64,000 nt of DNA from Ephydatia muelleri (GCA_013339895.1 JABACO010000003.1:10005766-10069765), one strand, 5' to 3'. Shown: positions 46,116-57,802, numbered from the stretch's first letter. Numbers and translations are program-made. The notes: generated by a model not told the origin, from the sequence alone.

Positions 46116-46900
46116 ATGCCCAGCTCTGGTCACAACTTGACATGGTGCAGGAAGTACCATCCAGGTCCTACGTCTGACACCTTAGTGGCCCCTGTGTTGC
46201 CGGAAGCATTGCACCAGCAGGTCCTAAGCATGTGCCATGACTCCCAGGCAGCAGGTCACCAGGGGACACACAAGACGCTGGAGAGGATGCAACGGGAGGC
46301 ATACTGGGTGAACATGGCCCAAGACGTGGACAGGCACTGCAGGAGTGTGTCACATGCCAGAAGTCCAAGCTGCCAATGCCAGTGAGGTCACCACTCAAAC
46401 ATCCCTATTGGACGACCATGGCAGATGATTGCGATCGACATCCTGGAAGTGCCTGTGTCCACCAAGAACAGCAGGTATCTTCTGGTCATACAGGACTATT
46501 TTACCAAATGGGCAGATGACAGACCACTCCCAGACCAAACAGCCATAAGTCAAATCACAGCAGAACTCATGGTCAAGCTGTTCTGCACATACGGCATCCC
46601 AGAAATCGTCCACTCAGACCAGGGTCGAAACTTCTAAAGCAGCATCGTCCAGAGCTCATTGGATGCATTTGGAGTACAGAAAAGCCATACCACACCCAAT
46701 CACCCACAGGGTGGGTGATGGAATGGTCGAGAGGTTCAACCGCTCACTGCTCCAGCTGTTGCGAACATATATCGAGAAGCAGGAGAACTGGGAGCAACAC
46801 CTGCCACTGGTCCTGTATGTGTACAGGACCACTACACACACCTCCACTGGCATGTCCCCATTCCAACTGATGTATGGAAGGCACCCCCAAGTATGAAGCC
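46116..46900 (+). pseudogene. Gypsy integrase: H2C2 finger and catalytic core, split
   Basis: The finger has HDSQAAGHQGTHKTLERM and DRHC; the second Cys pair lies after a frame change. The core shows IAIDILEVP, HSDQGRNF (followed by a stop at 46636) and, in the next frame, GDGMVERFNRSLLQLLR and STGMSPFQLMYGRHP. It is non-functional as it stands. Confidence 0.87.
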
Positions 46901-47489
46901 ACATCCTACCAGGCAGTACTGCAGGCAAAGATGGCTGAGCTACAGGACCTGGTGGAGGCTCACATTGTGGAGTCTGCACACAGGCAGAAAGTGGACGACG
47001 ACAGGCATTCTGCAGAGCGGCCATTCGAGCCCGGGGACCTGGTGTGGTTGTCGGTACCCACAGCAGGCAAGTTGGATCCACGGATGGGAGGGGAACTGGA
47101 CAGTAAGGAGGGTGAAATCACCAGTCACTGTGGAGATTTCTGATGGAGACCGCACAAAAGTGGTGCACACCAACCGTCTTCATATACGAATCCAGCCAGC
47201 AGTCAACTCCCAGCCAGGAATCGTACCTAATCCAGCGACACCTGCTAACAGCAGTACATGTGCATGCAGTCATGGGAGCCACCAGGAGTAGACCACTTCG
47301 AGGAGCCTACACCACAAGCAGAGAGAAGATATCCTACCAGAGACAGGCATGCACCAGTCAGATTTGGGTACTGAGCTCAGGAAGAGAGGGTGAGAGTGTA
47401 GTGCCAGCTAGTTTACACCTTGGGTGTTAAGCAGGCACATGACATGCACACAAACACACATCTAGAATATACCATTAATATATATATAG

Positions 47490-47800
47490 TGCTTGCATTC
47501 TTATAGATGCCCACGTCCAATGGGGATCAACTGGCGATGCTTGATGTGTTCCCATTGAGGGAGATTGATCTGTTTAAGGTCAGTACATGTGTATGTGTTA
47601 GCACACACTCTGATAATGTATGTATTGCATTCTTATAGATGCCCACCTCTCTGATGGGGATCAACTGGCAATGCTCGATAATGTATGCATTGCATATGCA
47701 TTGCATTCTTTTAGATGCTCATCTTTCCAATGGGGATCAACTGGTGATGCTTGATGTGTTCCCATTGTCGGGGATTGGTCTGTTTAAGGTCAGTACACGT
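47490..47800 (+). repeat. Minisatellite, right block
   Basis: The same units as 43660-44225 resume (TGCATTCTTATAGATGCCCA, GGGGATCAACTGG, GATGTGTTCCCATTG), in the same orientation. About three units. Confidence 0.9.
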
Positions 47801-47899
47801 GATGCCATCCATGCACACAAATGCGTGTGTGATTCAAAAAAAATAATACATGTAGGTGCACATGGCATTGGGTCTTTGCAACTCCACTTGCTGTTGTCG

Positions 47900-48800
47900 T
47901 GGAGTGATTAATTGTGTGTGTGTGTGTGTGTGGAGTCTGTGGGTTTGTGGTCTATATGAGTGTGGAGTGTGTATGTGTATGTTGTGTAGTGAGTGTGTAG
48001 TGTGTGTGAGTGTGCACAAGTGAATGACAGAGCGATCTAGGTGTTACCATGCATATACTGCATCTCGTGGTATAGCCGTAACGAATGCCCTGGCAGATGG
48101 TCGTTGTGTCCGAGAAGAGAAACTTGCGTTGACTATCAATGGCATCCCAGAGTCCTTCTCAGGCGTACTTGGCGTACACACACACACAGAAAATATTTCC
48201 CATTACATGTAAATATGCGCATCACGTGTGCCTCAAAAGCAAAATTTATTAACAGTGCGAGCATGTGGATATGTATGTGGGTGCGTGCTATGTGCATGTG
48301 TACGTGTGTTTACAGCATACAAATTCAGTGCCACTGACTTCTCTATACTGCCCACATCTTACTCATTTGGTACGTTTAGGACGGGGTAAAAATATAAACA
48401 TGGCCTATATCAGGTCTGTTGCCTTTGGGGTTGTGCATAGAATGGTGTTCACAAAGTGGGCTGGCTAGTCGCGTACCCACTTTCCCCCCCCCCCCCCCCC
48501 CCCCCCCCAGACATACATGTACATGTGTGTAAAGTTGGGTGTGCATGTGTGTGTGTGCACATGTGTTATGTTCATCTGTGCATTCATGTGTGTGCACAAT
48601 ATGTGTATGTTATATCTGTGTGTGCACATTCTGGAACTCTGGGAACAAGGACTGGGACTGATCTTCCTAAGGTGGGAAGGGGAGAGGGAAGTCCTATTAT
48701 TGCTTGAGATGCTTATACACACCTTGTGGCATTTGACACATGCATGTATGAGACAAATTATCTCATGCCATATGGGGTAGGACTGACTATAAAGAAAAAA
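47900..48800. other. TG/GT-rich intergenic stretch with a 26-bp poly-C tract
   Basis: (TG)n at 47912-47932 and scattered TGTG words, plus a run of C at about 48483-48508. The 5' exons of the UHRF1-like gene (ubiquitin-like domain) might be expected here, but I cannot find them. Confidence 0.5.
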
Positions 48801-49677
48801 GAAACCACCCAAGATTTATGATAAGGTGGATGCAGGGATCTCAAAATGGGGCATGGCTGAGGCCATGGTCGATGCCAAGGTTGTCACTGGGTAACTCCAG
48901 CTGATGGGAAAGAAGTGATTTGCAGGTGCAGGTGTGTGTGTGGGAGAAGGGGTGAGATTTTAGAGGGTGTGTCTTAGCGGTGTGGTCTCACTGCAGAGAA
49001 TGAAGTGGTAAAGCTAAGCTGTAATGAGGTGAGGCCCAGGGCTGGTACCACATGCAGGTATGTGTCTGACCAACTGTGCCCACTAGGCCATCCTTCTGAC
49101 CACATGCCTGGCCACTGAACCACACTGTCTTGACACAGCTGAGTGTTGACCAGACTGTCATGGTCAACTACAACCCAGACTGCTCCAAGCAGAGAGGTTT
49201 TCGGTAGGATGCCATTTTAACCAGGAAAGTAGAAAATGGAAATAAGATGTTTTGCAAACTGCTGCTAGGGTATGCAGTGCCAAATGCAAGTGTGTGCTAA
49301 GTAGCCAATAGTGGACTGTTTGCAGATTTGGAGGGGTGTACATGTATGTGGTGGAGGTTTAGGTGATGTCCCAAGAGTTTTTGTATTGATTTGTGAGGTC
49401 ATGTGCAATTATAAGGGTGTGGTTGGTTTAAACTATGCAGGGCAATGTTTGGGCTTAATTGGCTCATGTGTAAGAAGGGTGCCACCAGAGGTCTGATTCC
49501 ATTTCTAGACACTCTTAATGCAGACCATGAAGTGGCAGTCCAGTTGTGGATGAGTCGCATAGAGTCTAAGGCTTCCTCAGGAGATGAATGGGCAGGAGGA
49601 GATGAAGAAGCCAGACTGTGACAAAGACAATTGCAACAAGAATGTGCAAGTTCTGTGCATGCTTTGTGTGTGTGTGT

Positions 49678-49712
<35 letters not shown>

Positions 49713-50205
49713 CAGGAAAAGAGATATTGTGCGGGAGTGGGGTCCACTCTGGTATCTGGTTAGGCTCGCCGGGTGACAGTGTCATCGGACCCACAATAGA
49801 TCGTGCGTGGGACATGCCTTCACCTCTGTATCGTATGACTCGCCTTGCTGATGATGAGGACTGGTGTGTGTGTTTGCATGTGCATGCATGTGCATATGGG
49901 TGTACGTTGACCTGGTGACCTTTTAGGTACTGTCCCCAGTGCAGAACAGATGTGTTGGAGGTGATTAAGGCCGGGGAGAAGCTGTGACTGTCTAAGAAGA
50001 AGGCAAAAATGGTGTCAAAGAAGCAAGAAACGAACAGAGACTGGGGAAAGGTTGGTTTTGGATTTTGTAGGGATTGCTGGGTGGTGTAAGGGCTATAGCA
50101 GGTTTCAGCTGGTTCTCCACCATATAGGGGATGGTGTGTGTCTGGCGCACGAAGGTGTGCACCCTTGTCCCCTCTGATCACTTTGGTTCCATTTGTATGG
50201 AAGCT
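48800..50205 (+). pseudogene. UHRF1-like gene fragment: tandem Tudor, PHD finger, start of SRA
   Basis: UHRF1 family proteins read hemimethylated DNA and histone H3 and recruit DNMT1. Exon-like blocks in family order: a Tudor-like piece (48800-48890, YDKVDAG ... EAMVDAKVV, donor GG|GTAACT) and a second Tudor piece from 49139 (QTVMVNYNPDCSKQRGF, then TAG where the family has Tyr, then DAILTRKVE). Next is a PHD start (about 49644-49680, CKFCACFVC) running into a TG and G33 tract. The rest of the PHD (49797-49855, DRAWDM ... LADDEDW) splices by GACTG|GTGTG to 49928 (YCPQCRTDVLEVIKAGEKL, then TGA, then SKKKAKM ... RDWGK). An SRA start (50128-50205) reads TKVCTLVPSDHFGS. SRA remainder, RING and ubiquitin-like domain are absent. 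The family identification is strong; two stops and tract invasion indicate a pseudogene or a partial duplicate. Confidence 0.8.
49678..49710 (+). repeat. Poly-G tract (33 G) after (TG)n, inside the PHD coding region
   Basis: A run of 33 G directly follows TGTGTGTG at the position where the PHD's CxxC-GG coding sequence (TGTG...GG) lies. It appears to be slippage expansion of short coding TG and G runs. Confidence 0.9.
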
Positions 50206-50479
50206 CCGTGTTCAATAAGTGAGCTAGCAAATGACAATAATGCCTGAGCAATGAATGCAAGGCAGCCAGAGACTCTCATACCAGGAGCTTTTTACAGCCA
50301 TCCATTTAAAAAGCTCCTGGTATATCAGACTCTGTCAAGCTGACTTTTGGCAGCAATAGTTTGATCAGGAACTCGATCGGCTGAAGGATCACTGTCCAAA
50401 TGAGAATGAATGACTCCTAGCATTGCCATTTTATTACGCCAAGGTTCCCTAAGTCCATCCACAGCGCACTTGTCTGAGT

Positions 50480-52090
50480 GTGGTGGGTTTGGTTTCTTCA
50501 TGGTGGGTATTTATTGCTGTTCACAAACAGTTTGTGGCTCAGTCCAGAGTGTATGATGTGTTGTACTGAGGTGGGTTTGTTTCGTCTGGTGGGCATTTAA
50601 TAGAATAGAACTCGGTCTACAGCATGACTACGTGAGTGTTGTGTAGTGGGCATGAATTAGGTATGTCTGCATTTAGCCATGTGATTATGTGCTGTGTGGA
50701 GACACTCGTGTTCTGATCCAAGATGCGATTCTCTTTCATGTGTAACTTCCATGAATGTTACTACATGGGCACTAACTAGGCATGTCCACTACTGGTCCAT
50801 GTGTTTGATTATTACTGTATTGGAACACACATGTTCATCTTTTCTGACCTGCAGGCCAAGGTGATATCAGACAATGCAGAACCATGGATCATGCTGGTCA
50901 CGACTTGAATTTCACTGCTCATGTATTCATCTGTGCTGTGCGGTGGACATTGCCACCATTGATTTTTAATCACAATGATTATGTTCTTTGTACCATTACT
51001 GTTTGAGTGTGATAGTTTATGATGAATTGGGTGGACAAAGAGCGAGGCATACCCCTTTTTAATTGGGCCTTCTATACATACTAGTCACTATAAACAAAGG
51101 GGCGGGGCATCATTAAAAAGGGGTGTGCATGGTCCAACATTCCTAATTTGACTCCCCTCTCTCTCTCTGAGCTTATGCAGCCTTCCCAAAAAGCCTCACC
51201 CAATTCATCATAAATTATCACACTCAAACAGTCCGGCTGTTTGTGCATTAATGATTAGTCGCGACTGCTGAGCACGGCCAGTACACGTATAAGGATACTT
51301 AGTTCAACCTATTAACAATGGTTTGACATGTGAGAAATGTTTACAAGAGCACGTTGAAATTACAGTTATACTGCAGCTACTCAGAATATAGTGGAAAGCA
51401 TTTTCTGAGCCTTTTCTATATTTGACTAATCGTCGATTGAGAAGATCCTGTCGCTACATGTAAACAACGCAGAATCCCCACAAACTAGGCAGCACGTTCA
51501 AAACAAAGTGATACTGTGGCTAATAACTATTCAGAATACAATGCAGAGCATCGTACTTGACGGCCTGGTAAATAAAGCAAGGGGCGGGGCATCATAACAA
51601 ACGATAAACGCACAAAGCTACATATTTTATAGCTTATACCTGCTCAGAATACAATGGAAAACATTCCTGAGTCACTCGCATGGAAATTTCAGGTTATTAT
51701 GACAACGTAACCCGACTTGTAACCTTGCTCCGACATGTGGACGGGTGACTTTTTACGTGGGTCATAATGAACCACTGCACACGTCATGTTACGCATGATG
51801 GAATTACTCAAACAATTAAGGTATAGTGTTACCAGTCAAGATCTGTTTTTTACAACGGTACGAGAAGGAATGTCAAATTCTTTTAATCTATGCAGGTTGG
51901 TACAAGGTGATAACATCTAGCTGCTTAATAAATCATAATGAATGAACGATCGAATGTCATTACCACACCAGTGGGATTCATATTCAGGAGTTCCTCTAGC
52001 TGATCATTAATGACATCTTGGGTTTCATTGGTAGCAAAATCCATCCGTATATAAGCCAGCCATGTGCGACCCAGAGTGCAGGCCTATGTA
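50480..52090 (+). repeat. ~1.5-kb dispersed repeat, copy A (inverted partner at 60300-61770)
   Basis: Blocks matching the partner in reverse complement: 50555-50640 with 61690-61760, 50865-50930 with 61500-61565, 51590-51610 (GGGGCGGGGCATCATAACAAA) with about 61000 and 61270, 51930-51955 with 60460-60485, and 51985-52090 with 60303-60405. Similarity is patchy with indels. The minus strand near 52000-52080 reads ETQDVINDQLEELL, so part may be old coding sequence. Confidence 0.75.
50998..51232. mobile_element. 235-bp foldback MITE inside repeat copy A
   Basis: ACTGTTTGAGTGTGATAGTT at the left and its near-exact complement at the right (AATTATCACACTCAAACAGT). The arms extend to ATGATGAATTGGGTG. 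The interior has inverted GGGGCGGGGCATCA-like words. It has no coding capacity. Confidence 0.85.
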
Positions 52091-52951
52091 GTACGCATAC
52101 TCATACACACATCAGAACAAGTGTACATGTAACCTGGACTGCTGAAGTTGTTTTGGGGTTGGAGAAAAAGGAGTGCGTGATGCACTGATGTACCTCAGTG
52201 AAATATTTGGCAGGTGAGGTTGATTCCTCCCTACCCCCTCAGGCACATCGCTACCTTAAGTTTATCTACAGTAACATAGCACAGTCTCGTATCCAGATAT
52301 ATCATTCTCGTATATCTCGTCGATGTGCTCATCATCTGTTCTTCCTTTCCTTGGTCACCCAGGTGTTCACCATACCCTCTCTCTCTCTCTCTCTTTATAA
52401 TACTCACCACACACTTTGTACTGGACAACTGCAGCGTGTCTTGGGAGATAGGCAATGAGATCTTTGTCAGTGACTCACTCAGGAATTTAAACTGTAACCT
52501 GTGTTCGGGTATGTGATGTTACTATTGTTACTGTTATGCTGGTACCCAGGTGAGCCTATCATTCATTCTATGTAACTTGTTAAGGTCCTTGGCTGAAAGG
52601 AGCTTTGTTGCAATGGCTGATTCAAGCAGTAAGTCTGCACTCACGTACATGGTACATGTATTCTTGTATGTGTGTATGCATTGTGCATGTATGTGTGCAC
52701 ACAGCTACATGTGTGTACTGTCACTGTTAGAAGTGTGCTATATTTCAATGGAGACAATGTCTCTACAAGATACTGCAGTAATATTGCATAAAGGAAGCTG
52801 GACTTGGAGGTGGATGCTGTATTAGAAAAGATGGTTGTGTATTTTGACCAATCAGCTCAGTGTCAGCTCAGTGGCAAGACCTCCTGACCCTCCTCTTCCT
52901 GGCCTCCTGTGTGAGGATGGACTGTGGATGTAAGGGTGTGTTAGGAAGGAC

Positions 52952-52952
<1 letters not shown>

Positions 52953-53015
<63 letters not shown>
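52953..53015 (+). repeat. (TC)n microsatellite
   Basis: About 31 TC dinucleotides without interruption. It creates artefactual Ser-Leu and Arg-Glu open frames on the two strands. Confidence 0.95.
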
Positions 53016-53018
<3 letters not shown>

Positions 53019-53109
53019 GGTTTAGAACTGCAGCTAGATGATGATGACGGCACCTCTATGAAAACACATGCACGCACATACACACACATACGTGTATACA
53101 CATTCACAC

Positions 53110-54507
53110 ACAACACACACACACACAGCTACTCCACTTGTTCTCAGCATGAAGGCAATGAAAACAGCCATCTCCCCTTTCAAGTTGTCACCCACGATGT
53201 GTCTCCTCCCAGCTAGAGAAACTCCTGATGTTTTGAGCCACCTGGACAAGGAAAGTTAATTTTGATAGATTTTGTGCAATGTTTTACCGTCTAAGCAGTC
53301 TCATTTTGTTCCAGGGAATAGCCAGGCCAGCTTTTATAGCCAATACTTGAGCCGAGTCAATTGCAACGTTTGTGATGCCTGCCTTCTGCAAAAGAGACTT
53401 CCTCTCTTCATCACTCAGAGTGAGCACCTCCTTCTCCATTAGGTCAGATGATTCCCCTCCACTGACAATGCTTCTTGCTGTTTGCATCTCTGAACACCTT
53501 GTTTTGACTGTTCTAGAACAAGCAGCTGAGGTCGGATGTCGGGCTTTGGTTACATGCATGAATGTCATTGGCTATAAGGTACATGTACAGGTATGGTTTA
53601 GTATGAAATAAGTGAGACTGAATACACTTAACTATTCCTCCTGTAGGCAGTTGTATTATGCCTTGATCAGGGCTAGTGGAGATGGCCCTCGAGTAAGAGA
53701 TGGTGTACACTCGTGCTTCTCATAGCAACCAGCCTTCACATCTCTGTGGCACTCTGCACACTGGACCAGTACATCCTTCAGCAAGATTACAATAGCATTA
53801 GGTGCTGGTCATATTTCTGTGGGTAACCAGGGTGCTGTACTCTGAGCAGCAAGGACACACTGGGGATGATGCTGCTACCCGCTCCACAACACATCTGGTA
53901 CAGGCCAGCTTACGACATGGCAGTTCAAGGGGCTGTGTTACAATGTTTGAACAGACCACACACTTCAACTCATTCAGGACAGTGGAACTGTTTTGGCTTG
54001 CCAATGGTGGGTAGGGCTCATGTGAGAAGATCGGAGGACGGGCAATCTTCAAAAGATGTGCAATGAACATATTAGGTGTGAGTCCTGATTGACGACCTCT
54101 GCCAACTGTATGCTTCCTGACATGACCTCTTGCACTGACTTTGAAATGCTCAGACACCTATGATATGATTCTGTATACTGATTATGTTGCATAAAAGCAT
54201 ATACATGTACCTTACACCCTTCATTTGCATGCACTTCCCATACAAATGGTGTGAGTGCACATCTATGGTGCACTCCTTCTGCCCTGGCACTGATACCTCT
54301 CGTCATTGAAAGATGACAGCTTTTGCAGAAGTGTTCAGGGTGCACTTGAGGGTTATCAGTAAGGGTATTGATAGAAAAAGCAAGCTGCAGATCAGCTGCA
54401 AATGCTTTGCATTCATAGATCTCATTTTTGCTTTTCCTCTTTATCACCCTGCATGTGTCCACATACTCTGCAATGCAGCGGCAGTTGCTTGATGTGGTAG
54501 TCCATTC
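53110..54507 (-). CDS. RAG1-N-terminal-like zinc-binding/RING protein (partial, frame-broken)
   Basis: Four exons on the minus strand. Exon A (to 54211; possible start 54507) has CRVCG, a one-base shift, then YECKAFAADLQLAF, HPEHFCKSCHLSM and HRCALTPFVWEVHANEGC. This Cys/His layout resembles the zinc-binding region N-terminal to the RAG1 core. Exon B (from 54157, donor AAG|GTACAT before it) has the RING: KCVVCSNIVTQPLELPCRK, CTRCVVERV, CPCCSE. After a shift comes a finger-like QCAECHRDVKAGCYEKHEC. Exon C (53288-53571) has IVSGGESSDLMEKEVLTLSD and GLAIPWNKMRLLRR. It splices via CG|GTAAAAC to exon D (from 53241, WLKTSGVSLAGRRHI). No RAG1 catalytic core is seen. RAG1-like N-terminal proteins without a core are known in invertebrates; the function is unknown. 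A ubiquitin-ligase role is inference from the RING. Confidence 0.65.
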
Positions 54508-54519
54508 TGATGTACATGT

Positions 54520-55150
54520 ACTTGTAACCTATGTGCATGTGTTCACACAATGACCACAACACGCATGGATTATTCATAAGATACACTCGCGTGTTTAGTG
54601 AAGACAGAAAATTCGTCGACGGAAGCGGTTCATCGGCTCTATTTTTGGCATGCCTTTGCCTTACGAAAAGACTAGTCTTACCTCCAACCCTTGTGCAGGA
54701 GGGGCGCAATATCCGATCTTGTACCCGCCCTTCCAAATAAAGTGCCGCGTGGCTATATAAACAATGCTTGCGCATTAAGTTGCTGCGCAATTTATAGAAT
54801 GCGTGTTCATTATAATAAGAGGCTGAAGCGTTGTGTAGTATTCATCTTATAAGGATGTATATTTTTACAGCTGTACTGAAGTGTTGTGAGCTTTGAATGA
54901 TAGGCATTTTTAATGAGGAGTTATTCAGCTATCTATTGGACAGGTACCGTAATATTCTAATTATAAGCCTAGTTTCCAGCCGCATACAACCGTGTACCTT
55001 TTAGTAACTACAATTCATAACTTCATGTTAATCATTGGCATGCTTTTGGGTTTAAATACCATAATTTTGCAATGCTTAGTTCTAAAGTTATACCAATTTA
55101 AAGATTTGCGGATCTTACCCTCTATAACACATGTAGCTTTTCATTGTTCC
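54520..55150. other. Upstream flank of the RAG1-like gene
   Basis: An open minus-strand frame (54560-54790, VGGKTSLFVRQRHAKNRADE) could be a 5' exon of the RAG1-like gene, but no clear splice junction joins it. Otherwise nothing is recognised. Confidence 0.4.
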
Positions 55151-55187
55151 CATCTTCTTGGTTGGAAAGAGGACATGAATAGTGTCA

Positions 55188-55262
55188 TGTCATAGTTGGC
55201 TTGCGGTAATGTTGACAGTTACGTAGTAGGAAAGTCAAAGGTTCGAATCTCGGTGGAGGTAC
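55188..55262 (+). repeat. tRNA-like sequence, probably the head of a tRNA-derived SINE
   Basis: GGTTCGAATCT (55231-55241) is a perfect B-box (T-loop) match. It sits about 35 bp downstream of a degenerate A-box-like region (TAGTTGGCTTGCGG). The 3' acceptor strand GAGGTAC has no matching 5' strand, so it is not a working tRNA. A T-rich tail follows. Confidence 0.45.
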
Positions 55263-55757
55263 TTTTTCCTTAACGCCTAACACGTGCGCATCCGTCGTTA
55301 CAAATCGTACTGTTTCGTACTAATTTTTAAATTCATTTTTTTCAATGAACGATTGCTATCGAAACAGCACGATCCTTGTTCTTCTATGTTAGGCTTTTTG
55401 ATACTACGAACGGTATTTTTCATACTCTATCTGAAATTTTCGTATTTGGCGGTACATTATTAGAATGGACACGAATGAGTGCTTGTCGGAAAAAACTATA
55501 TACGTGCATGCTCCTGATCGATCAAGAACGATGTACATATTAAGCAAATAGATCCATGCATAAATGTATATTCATTATAATCTAAGATATTCAACGATCG
55601 TATATGATCACTTTGACGGTGCACCGTGCTACTTCTTTGCAACCATCGTAATTTGATTATAGTACGATGTAAATTTGACGAAACGATCGTGCATAGATCT
55701 TGTACGGATTTTTTGCTGGGATAGACCAGTACAAATGGTGTGCACAGTTATACTGAT
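55263..55757. other. Intergenic, nothing recognised
   Basis: AT-rich sequence between the tRNA-like repeat and the hAT element; no coding or repeat structure that I can support. Confidence 0.4.
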
Positions 55758-57316
55758 CAGTGGCGACGGAACCGCTACGGCCACTGCGGCCATGGCCGCA
55801 CCACTTTTTACGGCTGAAATTAATAATTCATTAGTTATTAATTATAATTGTAACCTCGATCGCGTATCGGCGCCGGCGTTCAATTACCACTTGTAAAATC
55901 CAGCACAAGTGTATACCCCATCGTTCATGCAGGTACCATTTCTTCAGAAACAGAGTAATTCATATGTGGAATTCACTACCTCAGCACATTGTTACAGCCA
56001 AAGATGTTAAAGTCTTCAAATCATTATTATCTAAACATGACCTTTCCAACCTTTGTAAACTTTTCCCATATAGATAGGCAGTTTATAAGAGCATTTGTAT
56101 GCCATTACTTGCCTCATTATTATTATTATTATTGTGTTAATTTGAGACAGCTGCTAGCTCTTCTTTTCAAGCAACATGGATGCGAGTTCTAGTCAAAGTG
56201 TCAGTGACACTGACAGTATTTTCCCAGAAATACCAATTTCCAAACGAGAGTTTGGCAAGAAAAGTGCTGTGAGAAGAAGTTTTCAAACAGCCTGGTTTGA
56301 CAAGTGGCCGTGATTACATTATAGTGAGGAAAATGACAGTGTGTCATGTTACACGTGCTTGAAGGCAAAGTTGGAGAAAAAGCTGTCATGGGCTGCAAAT
56401 GCTGATGCAGTGTTTACCGATAAGGGTTACTCAAACTGGAAAGATGCCACTAGCTGTCAGATTCTCAGCGCATGAAACATCGAGTTGTCACAAAGAAGCG
56501 GTCTTGAAAGTTACAACTCCACCAGCATCAACCCCTGATGTTGCAATGTGCCTTTCCTCCCAGCATCAAAAAGATTGCTTGGAGCGTCGCCAATGTTTCT
56601 TAAAAATATTATCCAATGTCCGGTTTCTAGCACGTCAAGGATTGCCAATCAGGGGACACGGAGACGCAAGTGAATCAAATTTCACTAAGACTACGAGGGA
56701 AAGATGACCCCAGAATTGGACAGTGGATCAAGAAACGGACGGACAAATATGCATAGTCCGATATTCAGAATGAAATTCTTACTGTGATGGCAAAGATGGT
56801 TTTCCGTGACCTTACTTCTTCTATTCAATCTGCACCCTTTATTTCTATCATGATTGACGAAACAACAGATGAATCAAATAAGAAACAGGTGGTTATATGT
56901 TTTTGTTGGGTGGACGACGAGTTAGATGTTCATGAAGACTTTATCGGGCTGTATGAAACAGAATCAACTGAAGCTATTGCATTGTTGACAATTATCCACG
57001 ACGAGTTAAATAGGCTAAATATTTCCATCACTAAACTGAGAGGTCAATGCTACGATGATTTTGTTCGTTCATAGCAATTTGACAGATAAAATCAATTTAG
57101 TGAAGCTAGGTAATGAATTTATTCGCGGTTCCGAACACCACCAGACATTGTTTGGCAAGTTTACGTTAACTGATTAAGACTTCTATACTGTACATGTATG
57201 ATTTGTAATTGTTGCTCATAACTAGATACATCTGTCATGTTTGCGCGTATAATATTATGCATGCTCATCTATTATTCATTGGCCGCACCACTTTATAATA
57301 GCTTCCGTCGCCGCTG
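55758..57316 (+). mobile_element. hAT element, 3'-deleted transposase (ZMYM1/TTF type)
   Basis: The left end is CAGTGGCGACGGAA and the right end TTCCGTCGCCGCTG, matching with one difference. Inside each, GGCCGCACCACTTTWTA repeats in inverted orientation. The 8-bp flanks (ATACTGAT, ACAGATTA) do not match, so the duplication has decayed or the ends are shifted. The interior holds only the 5' part of a transposase. Confidence 0.8.
56170..57074 (+). pseudogene. ZMYM1-like hAT transposase, N-terminal half only
   Basis: A TTF-type zinc-finger region (CYTCLKAK, then SNWKDAT and HRVVTKKRS in shifting frames) leads to LRLRGKDDPRIGQWIKKRTD. It then runs into the RNase-H-like fold: PFISIMIDETTDESNKKQVV (first catalytic Asp), DEDFIGLYE-like, and LRGQCYDD (normally GQCYDGA). 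There the sequence leaves the family and the right end of the element follows 240 bp later. The middle and dimerisation domains are deleted. Confidence 0.85.
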
Positions 57317-57802
57317 ACAGATTATCATCCTACAAACCTGAATCCATTTTTGCCCCGCACGTTGCAATAACGGATACAACTTAACCGGAATGCAATATTA
57401 TAATAGAATCGTTTAAAGGCCCAGGAGCATTTATTAGAATACATGGAACGGACCTAACTGGATTGCTACCTAGTACCATATCCTGCTACCGTGATGCATG
57501 ACACTTTGGTAAGGACTGCGTAAGATTTCTCACTTGTATAATGATAGGTTACATGGCTATAGAATTTTAAGGGAACGTATTCTTTCTAGGTTTTACTTTG
57601 TAGATCGGTCAAACTCTGATCTGTTCATATGAACGTATGTCGCCTATCAAACTGGTTTTGAAGACACGTTTATGTTTTTATATATGTGCGCACGCTTGCG
57701 TGTGTGTATTTGAAGTTATTCGTGTACTTAATTTGACTGTCAGGAGTTACTGATAACCAACTGATATTAGAAGCTTAGCAACATCTGGCCACGTTCATAC
57801 AT
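57317..57802. other. Intergenic, nothing recognised
   Basis: No coding region or repeat recognised between the hAT element and MITE copy 2. Confidence 0.4.

Larger units (their letters stand above)
44219..47430 (+). mobile_element. Ty3/Gypsy retrotransposon pol, 5'-truncated, between two minisatellite blocks
   Basis: Domains in canonical Gypsy order: protease end (ILGVDFLQQQG, 44219-44400), RT (about 44740-45300, box TYIDDVLI near 45165), RNase H (45591-45960), integrase zinc finger (46190-46370) and integrase core and C-terminus (46425-47290). No gag is present, and no LTR pair could be found. A purine-rich stretch GGAAGAGAGGG near 47380 could be the polypurine tract. Many one-base shifts break the RT. 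RT, RNase H and integrase are about the usual length overall. Confidence 0.88.

Noticed and set aside
44219-47460. LTRs of the Gypsy element
   Set aside because: No direct repeats flank the pol region; both sides are minisatellite. Only a possible polypurine tract was seen.
49399-50181. 260-codon minus-strand frame
   Set aside because: It runs antisense through the UHRF1-like exons and the G33 tract (giving poly-Pro); no family motif.
52860-53216. 118-codon + strand frame through the (TC)n tract
   Set aside because: Ser-Leu repeats from the microsatellite; it overlaps RAG1-like exon D on the other strand.
55188-55262. Functional tRNA gene
   Set aside because: B box is present but the acceptor stem and A box cannot be formed; kept only as a tRNA-like repeat.
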